A stretch of DNA of 50,927 nt from Bacillota bacterium (lineage in GTDB: Bacteria > Bacillota > Clostridia > Peptostreptococcales > Anaerovoracaceae), in the NCBI GenBank assembly GCA_030525285.1, contig JAUNFA010000004.1:1-50927 (forward strand), in the 5' to 3' direction. Positions 44,381-50,927 of the stretch are shown one piece after another; the stretch's first letter is position 1, and each line of letters starts with the position of its first letter. The translations under genes and the position numbers were made by a program. The notes under the pieces were generated by a model that saw only the letters and a list, made by a program, of their open reading frames with translations, was not told the DNA's origin and did not search any database.

Positions 44381-45778
44381 TTACATGAACAGTTTTAATA
44401 CTCCTGTAGATTCAAGTAACAGAATTGCCAGCATAATAGGTGCAACGAACTTGATCATTACAACGTATACATTGTGGTATCCGAACTTTTCTCCGTTAAG
44501 AGTGATTTCGTCTTCAATTGTCTTAGGCTTAACAACCCATCCAACGAGAATACATGTCAGAATTGCTCCTATAGGCATCAGCAGATTGTTGCTGACATAG
44601 TCCATAATGTCGAGAAGCTGTCCTGTTGTTCCTGTCGGAAGTGTTACTTCGAAATACAGCTTGTTATATCCAAGGCATACGAAAATACCGCCGATAAGAG
44701 CGATTGTACCTTCAATTAATGCTGCCTTTCTTCTGGACATATGGAACTGGTCCATTAAGCTGGATACTACTGCTTCCATTACTGATACAGCACTTGTAAT
44801 TGCAGCAAAGAGAACCATGATGAAGAACAGGGCTCCCATAAACATGCCGATGCCGCCCATTGATGCGAAAACTTTTGGCAGTGATACGAACATAAGTCCA
44901 GGACCTGCACTCATTCCTTCTGTACCTGCGAATGCGAAGATAGCAGGAATAATCATTACACCAGCAAGGAATGCGATAGCAGTATCAAAGAGCTGGATCT
45001 GCATTACTGATTTCTTAAGGCTGGCTTCCTTGCTTACATATGAACCATATGCAATCATGATACCCATTGCAACACTCAAGCTGAAGAACAGCTGTCCCAT
45101 TGCATCTACAATAATCTTGAGAAGACCCATGAATGTAAGTCCCTCAAAGTTAGGGATAAGGTAAATCTTAAGGCCTTCAATACCTGTTCTTGTAACACCT
45201 TCAGCATCTGTGTGTGAAATTGTCAGAGCGAAGACTGAAATTATCAGTACCAGTACGATAAGAAGCGGCATGATAATCTTTGATGAAGCTTCTATACCCT
45301 TGTTAACACCGAGTATTACGATAATTGCACAGATTGCAAGGAATACTATAGTAAGAACAAGTGGCTGTGCAGTACTTGTAATATATCCGGTAAAATAACC
45401 GTCTTCGGCTGCCATTTTGCCCTGTCCACCCATGAATACAAAGCAGTACTTGAGTACCCATCCGCCGATTGCACAATAGTAAGGCATGATGATAATTGGT
45501 ACGATACAGCTTATAACGCCGAGGGGCTTCCAGCCCTTTTTAAGCTGATCGTAAGCTGTAAGCGGACCCTGCAATGTCTTTCTTCCGATTGCAACTTCTG
45601 TAAGCAGAAGTGTAAATCCGAAAGTGAACAGCAGAATTAAATAAACCAGCAGGAACAGACCACCGCCGTCCTTTGCTGCAAAGTATGGGAATCTCCAAAT
45701 ATTTCCCAGGCCAACTGCACTGCCTGCCGCAGCAAGCACGAATCCTAAGGATCCCCCAAATGAATGTCTTTCTTTCAT
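44381..45778 (-). CDS. Sodium:neurotransmitter-symporter-family (NSS) amino-acid transporter
   Basis: A 465-residue NSS transporter. It opens with the family hallmark FVLAAAGSAVGLGNIWRFPYFAAKDGGGLFLLVYL, with the unwound TM1 sodium and substrate site GSAVGLGNIWRFPY. About eleven or twelve hydrophobic helices follow, including FFSLSVAMGIMIAYGSYV (TM6 region) and FFIMVLFAAITSAVSVMEAV (TM8 sodium site). Homologues such as LeuT, MhsT and TnaT import amino acids with sodium. The substrate cannot be assigned. It lies 27 bases after the MATE gene. The ribosome site GAAGAGAG is weak, so it may rely on coupling. Confidence 0.93.
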   Translation of the reverse strand: MKERHSFGGSLGFVLAAAGSAVGLGNIWRFPYFAAKDGGGLFLLVYLILLFTFGFTLLLTEVAIGRKTLQGPLTAYDQLKKGWKPLGVISCIVPIIIMPYYCAIGGWVLKYCFVFMGGQGKMAAEDGYFTGYITSTAQPLVLTIVFLAICAIIVILGVNKGIEASSKIIMPLLIVLVLIISVFALTISHTDAEGVTRTGIEGLKIYLIPNFEGLTFMGLLKIIVDAMGQLFFSLSVAMGIMIAYGSYVSKEASLKKSVMQIQLFDTAIAFLAGVMIIPAIFAFAGTEGMSAGPGLMFVSLPKVFASMGGIGMFMGALFFIMVLFAAITSAVSVMEAVVSSLMDQFHMSRRKAALIEGTIALIGGIFVCLGYNKLYFEVTLPTGTTGQLLDIMDYVSNNLLMPIGAILTCILVGWVVKPKTIEDEITLNGEKFGYHNVYVVMIKFVAPIMLAILLLESTGVLKLFM

Positions 45779-45805
45779 AACTCTCTTCTTCTAATAAATC
45801 CTCCA

Positions 45806-47197
45806 TTAACTATTTCTTTTTTCCTGTCCTATATATTTGAACTCATTGAGCCACATATATCTCATTGAAATAATGTAATATATTGTTCCGATAAGTTCCG
45901 CTGCTGGATAAGCCAGCCAGACAACAGGTAGCCCCCATAGTTTAGCAAAAATAAATGCCATTGGCAAGATACCAAATAACTGTCTTATAAGAGCACCCCA
46001 CATACTGATAAAGCCGTGGCCGGTTGCCTGGAATATTGATGATGTCATTATTCCGTAAGCTGCAGGCAGGAAACACAAGCTTATAATACGCATTGCCGGC
46101 ACGCCTATATCGAACATAGCAGCACTTCCCTGTGAATTGAACAGCGACATAATTTCATATGCGAACAACTGGAAAATAAGAAGTCCGATACCCATAATAA
46201 CAAGCGCGAACATCATTCCCTTCTTGTAAGACTCCATAAGTCTGCCCCTGTCTCTGGCGCCGTAGTTGTACCCCATTATCGGCAGAACACCCTGGTTAAG
46301 GCCAAAGACCGGCATAAATATAAATGACTGTACCCTGCCATATACACCGTTTACCGCTACTGCAATTTCGCTAAGTCCTCCCAGTATAAAGTTCATTCCG
46401 AACAGAAGTATAGATGCAATGGACTGCATCAGAATAGCCGGTGCTCCGACAACATAAATATCTTTGACAATTCTCGCATTCCATTTGAATTTGAACAGGC
46501 TTACCTTAACTGAATGTTTACCTCCGAAAAGCAGAGCCTGTCCCATCACAAACGATATCAGCTGACTTAATACAGTTGCCACTGCAGCTCCTGTAACTCC
46601 AAGCTCCGGGAATGGTCCAAGCCCGAAAATAAGAATCGGGTCAAATACAATATTAATTACGGCACCACTTAAACTGCATACCATCGGGGCAATCATATTG
46701 CCTGTTGCCTGAAGAATCTTTTCTGTTGAAACCTGAATCAGAATAAAAACGCTTCCGATAGTAACAATTCTCATATAGTTTGTTCCTGCATCGACTACAT
46801 ACGGAGTATTACTCATAAACTCCATAATAGGCCTTGCCATAAAAAGTCCGATGATTACAAACAGCAACCAGTTGAATATGCTGAGCCTGTATCCGTGGGA
46901 TGCCGCAAGGTTTGCCTCATCAAATGATTCTGCGCCAAGTCTTCTGGCAATAAGTGAATTGATGCCGACACCAGTTCCAACACCGAAGGCGATAATCAGA
47001 AACTGAATCGGCGTAACGTACGTGATTGCTGCAAGAGCCTCTTCTCCGAGTTTAGCAACAAAATAGCTGTCAACCACATTATACATCGCCTGAATAAGCA
47101 TACTTAGCATTGCCGGCCAGGACATTGTGAGTATCAGCCTGCCAACAGGCATTTCACCCATTCTTCTCGTTTTATCAAAATCTTTTTTATTACTCAA
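45806..47197 (-). CDS. MATE-family multidrug/sodium antiporter
   Basis: A MatE protein of about 463 residues with twelve helices in two halves. The first half has the start GEMPVGRLILTMSWPAMLSMLIQAMYNVVDSYFVAKLGEEALAAIT. The second has VGAPAILMQSIASILLFGMNFILGG and a GYNYGARDRGRL motif. Members export cationic compounds using sodium or protons. I chose the TTG at 47197, ten bases after AGAGG. An upstream in-frame TTG at 47230 has no ribosome site and lies at the promoter -10. Confidence 0.93.
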   Translation of the reverse strand: MSNKKDFDKTRRMGEMPVGRLILTMSWPAMLSMLIQAMYNVVDSYFVAKLGEEALAAITYVTPIQFLIIAFGVGTGVGINSLIARRLGAESFDEANLAASHGYRLSIFNWLLFVIIGLFMARPIMEFMSNTPYVVDAGTNYMRIVTIGSVFILIQVSTEKILQATGNMIAPMVCSLSGAVINIVFDPILIFGLGPFPELGVTGAAVATVLSQLISFVMGQALLFGGKHSVKVSLFKFKWNARIVKDIYVVGAPAILMQSIASILLFGMNFILGGLSEIAVAVNGVYGRVQSFIFMPVFGLNQGVLPIMGYNYGARDRGRLMESYKKGMMFALVIMGIGLLIFQLFAYEIMSLFNSQGSAAMFDIGVPAMRIISLCFLPAAYGIMTSSIFQATGHGFISMWGALIRQLFGILPMAFIFAKLWGLPVVWLAYPAAELIGTIYYIISMRYMWLNEFKYIGQEKRNS

Positions 47198-47218
47198 TTT
47201 ATCACCTCTAAAACTACG

Positions 47219-47224
47219 ATTATA
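47219..47224 (-). promoter_or_regulatory. Probable -10 element for the MATE/NSS transcript
   Basis: A TATAAT on the minus strand 22 bases before the MATE start. The -35 region (TGATTT at a 17-base spacing) is weak. It lies downstream of the terminator of the coiled-coil protein gene. Confidence 0.4.
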
Positions 47225-47324
47225 AATCAAAATTCATTTCCAAATCATTTTTAGCCCAACAATTTTAGCACTTCAATAACCTAAAATCAACCTATTACAG
47301 CAAAAACACTGATATATACATAAT

Positions 47325-47374
47325 AAAAGCCGGGATGCACTTTATATCATGTTGATACTTTGCGCTCCCGACCT
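47325..47374 (-). terminator. Rho-independent terminator after the coiled-coil protein gene
   Basis: A long imperfect hairpin on the minus strand: AGGTCGGGAGCGCAAAG then TATCA ACA TGATA, with TGCATCCCGGCTTTT on the return arm, ending in four T residues. It lies 46 bases after the stop codon at 47420. The plus strand also carries a T5 run, so it may act both ways. Confidence 0.7.
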
Positions 47375-47419
47375 TTTTAATAACTTTTAGAATAACTTTT
47401 TCATTAACAGTTCAACTGC

Positions 47420-49258
47420 CTATTCGCTGATTCTTGTCTTGTATATGAACTTTACATTTGAATCCATATTGCCCTGTTTCTGTGAGAAAATGTTGTAGTC
47501 CTTACCTGCATTTATTACGGATTTGAAATTATCCAAATCTCCCTTAAGCTCATCGTTGTAGAGATCTACAATCTGTTTGATTCCTTCGCTGTAATACTCG
47601 GACATTCCGTCTCTCAACTTCTTTGAGCCTGCATCAAGTTTGTTTAAACCGTTTTTGAACTGACCTGCACCCTGAGTGAGGAAATTAAGACCATTGGCTA
47701 AATCGCCTGTTGTAGTTGATTCCTTGATTTCTCCTGCCATCTGATCAGCGCCCACTTTAATAGATGTGGTTCCATAAATAAGAGTCTTCTTAGTGTTAGC
47801 ATTTCCTATACCCGCACTAATTTTACCAAGTCCCTTTTCAGCACCGCTTGTGTACTGCTCAGCGCCTCCTGCCTGTGCTGAAGCAGTTCCTGCTGCTGTT
47901 GCCGCGTTTCCTGCGACCTTAGCTGCGCCTGCAGCTTTCTCCTTAGCAGAATTTACACTTCCTATAATACCATCTGTACCGGCACTTACACCTTCCAGAA
48001 GAGCCAGTGCATCATCAATAGCCTTCTTCTGATCTTCATTCATTCCTTCAGTATTAATGTCATTAAGTGTATTCTTTACTTTTTCAATATCGCTTTTGAC
48101 ACTATTTGTTTTTGTCAGAGCTTCATCTGCATTCTTAGCCGATTCCTGCGCACTTCCTGCTGCTGTTGCAGCTTTTTCACTGCCTTCCTTTGCATTTGCA
48201 GCAGCCTTCTGATTGTAATCCTTTGCAGCTTCCAGAGCAACCTTCAAGTCACCGCCGTTTGTTATCTTGACATTAATATCTTCAAGACCCTTCTGCACAT
48301 CACTGGCACCTGACGAAATCTTGTTCAGATTTGTGCAGATTTCTGCCAGACTCTGACCAAGCTCACTTACAAGGTCACTAATTCCTGACGTAAGCTTATC
48401 AGCATTGCTGTTCATATAATTGATTCCATCATAAAGCTGCTGACTTCCCTGAACAAGCTTCTTGCCTGCTTTGTCCAGTTCATTAATTTCGTCATCAAAG
48501 TTCAGATCATCAATAGAACCAGTGTCTATATCTTCAAAAAAGCTGCTTGTTGCTACTGTCATCATGTCCTTGCAGTCAAAGTTCTTAGCATCTCCCTTGA
48601 TTGTAACAGAATCACCAAGCTTGATTTTTCCTGAAATACCCAGAGTATCCTTAAGTCCGGGAACAGACATACCGACTATAATACTGCTGTTGCCGCTGTC
48701 TATGATTTTACCGTTATCAATCGTAATGTTCTTGAAGGTTTCATTATCTGTCATCATTCCTGTCATAACAACGAATGGAACCTTGACACCATTTGAAACG
48801 GCTGAGTTCGTATAGTTGAGCTTAATTGTAACTTTACCTGACTTGCCCTGAAGCTTGCTGCCTGAAATCTCCTTGCCGTCCAGATAGTATTTTACTGACA
48901 TTCCGATAGGCGCATTCTTTGATGTGTTTCCCTGATAATATATGTCCTTGCCGTTAGCATCCCATTTAATTGAATCGCCCTCTGTAGTATATTTTTCGTC
49001 ACCTTTTACATTCTCAATATCTGAAAGATTCGACTTGTCTGTAATAACCGTATAATCTTTATCGTTAACTAAGTGATCGCTTACAATTTTTTCGGTTTCT
49101 TTTCCCTTGCTATCTGTAATTACGTAGACAGTTTCTTCTTTGACGACCTGACTGTTTGACCCTGTGTCAGCGAAAACCGGAGCACACGTCATGGTAACAG
49201 TAAGCACTGAAGCGGTTGCCACAGCCATTAATTTTTTGTTCATTACTTTTTTATTCAT
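47420..49258 (-). CDS. Secreted coiled-coil/heptad-repeat protein (YhgE/Pip-like), partner of the RND transporter
   Basis: A 612-residue exported protein. The signal peptide has a basic start, the hydrophobic core LMAVATASVLTVTMTC and a cleavage site APVFA|D at about residue 30. Residues 36-230 look beta-rich (GKSGKVTIKLNYTNS, KDTLGISGKIKLGDSVTI). From about 255 there are heptad-like repeats of the form L..G...L (KKLVQGSQQLYDG, TSGISDLVSELGQSL). An Ala-rich helical block (about 350-475) and more heptads (500-560) follow. It has no C-terminal anchor. The repeat style resembles the X-X-X-Leu-X-X-Gly domain of YhgE/Pip proteins. The start has GGAGG eight bases upstream and overlaps the transporter stop by eight bases. 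Function unknown. Confidence 0.85.
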   Translation of the reverse strand: MNKKVMNKKLMAVATASVLTVTMTCAPVFADTGSNSQVVKEETVYVITDSKGKETEKIVSDHLVNDKDYTVITDKSNLSDIENVKGDEKYTTEGDSIKWDANGKDIYYQGNTSKNAPIGMSVKYYLDGKEISGSKLQGKSGKVTIKLNYTNSAVSNGVKVPFVVMTGMMTDNETFKNITIDNGKIIDSGNSSIIVGMSVPGLKDTLGISGKIKLGDSVTIKGDAKNFDCKDMMTVATSSFFEDIDTGSIDDLNFDDEINELDKAGKKLVQGSQQLYDGINYMNSNADKLTSGISDLVSELGQSLAEICTNLNKISSGASDVQKGLEDINVKITNGGDLKVALEAAKDYNQKAAANAKEGSEKAATAAGSAQESAKNADEALTKTNSVKSDIEKVKNTLNDINTEGMNEDQKKAIDDALALLEGVSAGTDGIIGSVNSAKEKAAGAAKVAGNAATAAGTASAQAGGAEQYTSGAEKGLGKISAGIGNANTKKTLIYGTTSIKVGADQMAGEIKESTTTGDLANGLNFLTQGAGQFKNGLNKLDAGSKKLRDGMSEYYSEGIKQIVDLYNDELKGDLDNFKSVINAGKDYNIFSQKQGNMDSNVKFIYKTRISE

Positions 49259-50927
49259 TATGGGTACCTCCTTCAGGTAGTTCAGGTTTTACCTTACTTA
49301 TTCCCTTTCTCATGTCAAGAGTAGTTTTGACGATTAGTTTATCAAAGAGCAGAAGTGCCGACGGCAGGAATACCATAACTATAATCATACTGATAATAGC
49401 TCCTCTTGCCATCAGAGCACACAGCTGTCCGATAATATCTATATCCGAGTATATTCCAACGCCCATTGTTGCCGCTGCGAAAGCAAGTGCACTTATCATA
49501 ATTGACGGCATCGAAACACTATGTGCCTTTTCGACAGCGGATTTAGCATCGAGACCTGAGAGTCTTTCTGACTTATACCTGGTAGTCATCAATATTGCGT
49601 AGTCTACCGTAGAACCCAACTGAACAGTACTGATTATTATTCCTGCAATGAAAGCAAGCTTTGTGCCTGTGAAACACGGTATTCCCAGGTTTATAAAGAT
49701 TGCCAGTTCTATTACAGCAACCAGCAGTACCGGTAAGCTGAAAGATTTAAGAACGACCAGGATAATAAGCAGTATGGCCAGAATTGAAATGAAGTCAACC
49801 ACCTTGAAGTCGTGATTTGTAATGTCTATCAAATCCTTGGTACACGGAGCTTCACCGATTACCATGGCCTTTTTGTCATATTTATCAATAACCTTATTGA
49901 CCTGTTCAATCTGTTTGTTTACTTCATCCGACGCAACTTCGTATTCAGATGTGACCATGAGCACCTGCCAGTTCTCATCCTGAACAAGATCTCTAACCTC
50001 ATCAGGAATCATATCGTTAGGTACAACACCTGTGAATCGCTTGAGACCCAGACATTCACTTATACCGTCCACCTTTTTTATGTCATCCGTCATTTTCTTA
50101 ATGTCAGATGCTCCGGTATTAGCATCCGCCAGAATCATGTATGATGTGGCAATACCCATTTCTTCTTTTACTTTTTCGTTTGCCTGAGCGAAAGGAAGTG
50201 TCTGAGGTACACTTTCGTCAAGCTTGTAATACTGATCCGTATTAATATAGCCATAAACTGACGGAATGAGCAGTACTATAAACAGGACTATTGCCTTCTT
50301 TGAATGTTTTACCAGGAACCTGCTTATTCTGCTGAAGTCAGGAATAATGCTCTTGTGAGAGAATTTAGCGATATATTTTTCGAATACCAGTATTAGGGAT
50401 GGAAGTATTGTGACACTTCCGATTATGCCCAGCAGTACGCCCTTCGCCATTACAATTCCAAGGTCAAGTCCGAGAGTAAATGACATGAGGCAAAGTGCGA
50501 GGAAGCCTGCAATTGTAGTTATCGAGCTGCCCGCAATACTTGTAAGCGTCTTGTCTATGGCTTTGGCCATTGCCTCCTTTGACGACTGTCCCAAAGTCTT
50601 GTGTTCCTTGAAACTGTGCCACAAGAATATGGAATAGTCCATAGTAACACCCAGTTGCAGCACCGCGGCTACAGCCATGGTAATATACGAAATCTCACCT
50701 TTAAATATGTTCGACCCCATGTTGAACATGATTTCCATTCCAATTCCGCCTATGAATATGAACGGCAGAATCCATGAATCCAGGAATATTCCCAAAATAA
50801 TGGAAGAAAGAATGACCGCTAGAATAACATATATAGGCATTTCCTTGTTAGTTAATTCCTTAAGGTCTTCTACAAAAGCAGTCATGCTGCTTATGTAGCA
50901 CTGTTTACCGCATATCTGACGAAGATT
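49251..50927 (-). CDS. MmpL/YdfJ-type RND transporter (5' part beyond the window)
   Basis: The frame is open to the window edge: 14 residues (NLRQICGKQCYISS) precede the internal Met at 50885, so this is a C-terminal part of 558 residues. The N-terminal membrane bundle holds QLGVTMDYSIFLWHSFKEH and ends near FEKYIAKFSHKSII. A periplasmic porter domain (DQYYKLDESVPQTLPFAQANEK on) follows. The second bundle has QLGSTVDYAILMTTRYK. Both bundles keep the Asp-Tyr pair that carries protons in MmpL3. MmpL proteins export lipids or lipopeptides; the cargo here is unknown. It is coupled by an eight-base overlap to the coiled-coil protein. Confidence 0.9.
   Translation of the reverse strand, partial: NLRQICGKQCYISSMTAFVEDLKELTNKEMPIYVILAVILSSIILGIFLDSWILPFIFIGGIGMEIMFNMGSNIFKGEISYITMAVAAVLQLGVTMDYSIFLWHSFKEHKTLGQSSKEAMAKAIDKTLTSIAGSSITTIAGFLALCLMSFTLGLDLGIVMAKGVLLGIIGSVTILPSLILVFEKYIAKFSHKSIIPDFSRISRFLVKHSKKAIVLFIVLLIPSVYGYINTDQYYKLDESVPQTLPFAQANEKVKEEMGIATSYMILADANTGASDIKKMTDDIKKVDGISECLGLKRFTGVVPNDMIPDEVRDLVQDENWQVLMVTSEYEVASDEVNKQIEQVNKVIDKYDKKAMVIGEAPCTKDLIDITNHDFKVVDFISILAILLIILVVLKSFSLPVLLVAVIELAIFINLGIPCFTGTKLAFIAGIIISTVQLGSTVDYAILMTTRYKSERLSGLDAKSAVEKAHSVSMPSIMISALAFAAATMGVGIYSDIDIIGQLCALMARGAIISMIIVMVFLPSALLLFDKLIVKTTLDMRKGISKVKPELPEGGTHNE

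Noticed and set aside
45540..45806. An 88-residue minus-strand frame starting at the MATE stop with a GGAGG inside its second codon
   Set aside because: It overlaps the start of the NSS transporter in another frame, shows no protein-like conservation, and is a shadow of that gene.
47198..47230. An 11-residue N-terminal extension of the MATE protein
   Set aside because: Its TTG start has no ribosome site and overlaps the promoter -10 element; AGAGGTGAT fits the TTG at 47197.
47420..49258. The Ala-rich helical stretch (residues 350-475) as a tandem DNA repeat
   Set aside because: The protein is repetitive in composition, but I see no tandem unit repeated at DNA level.
1..50927. CRISPR arrays, insertion sequences, prophage or defence systems
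   Set aside because: No direct-repeat/spacer pattern, transposase, integrase or defence-type gene is present; nearly all of the sequence is accounted for by housekeeping and transport genes.

Overview
The window is a gene-dense, mostly single-strand block of a low-to-moderate GC anaerobic clostridial (Firmicutes) chromosome. Supporting signs are the gene order (mltG-trmR-trhP, nusB-xseA-xseB-ispA-dxs-tlyA, secDF-relA-dtd-hemZ-hisS-aspS-nadD-yqeK-rsfS-leuS), Gram-positive AGGAGG ribosome sites, a fused SecDF, RNase J, a YlbF protein, a CIRCE element and a giant 2-hydroxyacyl-CoA-dehydratase activase. Assignment below class is not safe from sequence alone; an Anaerovoracaceae-like lineage is possible. 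All genes but one are on the minus strand, so transcription runs from high to low coordinates. I see no insertion sequence, prophage, CRISPR array or origin. Layout, in transcription order: (1) 50927-47420: an MmpL-type RND transporter, cut by the window edge, translationally coupled to a secreted coiled-coil protein. (2) 47197-44381: a MATE exporter and a sodium/amino-acid symporter. (3) 43711-44334: the only plus-strand gene, a cysteine-rich YkgJ-like protein. It is divergent from a 1411-residue double-activase protein (43637-39402), and the two promoters overlap. (4) 39274-36304: yebC, then an unannotated RNA that I identify as 6S RNA, then a CIRCE-controlled htpG. (5) 36243-32912: polA and coaE. 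(6) 32840-28101: two class II tRNA-Leu genes (GAG and CAA anticodons) bracketing a membrane-anchored GH25 lysozyme and a SwrC/AcrB-like RND transporter with a large coiled-coil insertion. (7) 28047-27646: yajC with its own terminator. (8) 27546-11017: one strong promoter followed by fourteen tightly packed genes from secDF to ylbF, covering protein export, the stringent response, tRNA synthetases, NAD synthesis, ribosome silencing and RNA decay. (9) 11013-10328: efp with its own promoter and terminator. (10) 10305-1: a twelve-gene run from mltG to tlyA covering cell-wall synthesis, tRNA wobble-uridine modification, transcription antitermination, exonuclease VII and isoprenoid synthesis. The genes are mostly housekeeping. 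The less ordinary parts are the 6S RNA with its hallmark long stem, CIRCE control of htpG, the fused double activase, the overlapping divergent promoters with a probably leaderless mRNA, and two RND transporters that are each linked to coiled-coil material.
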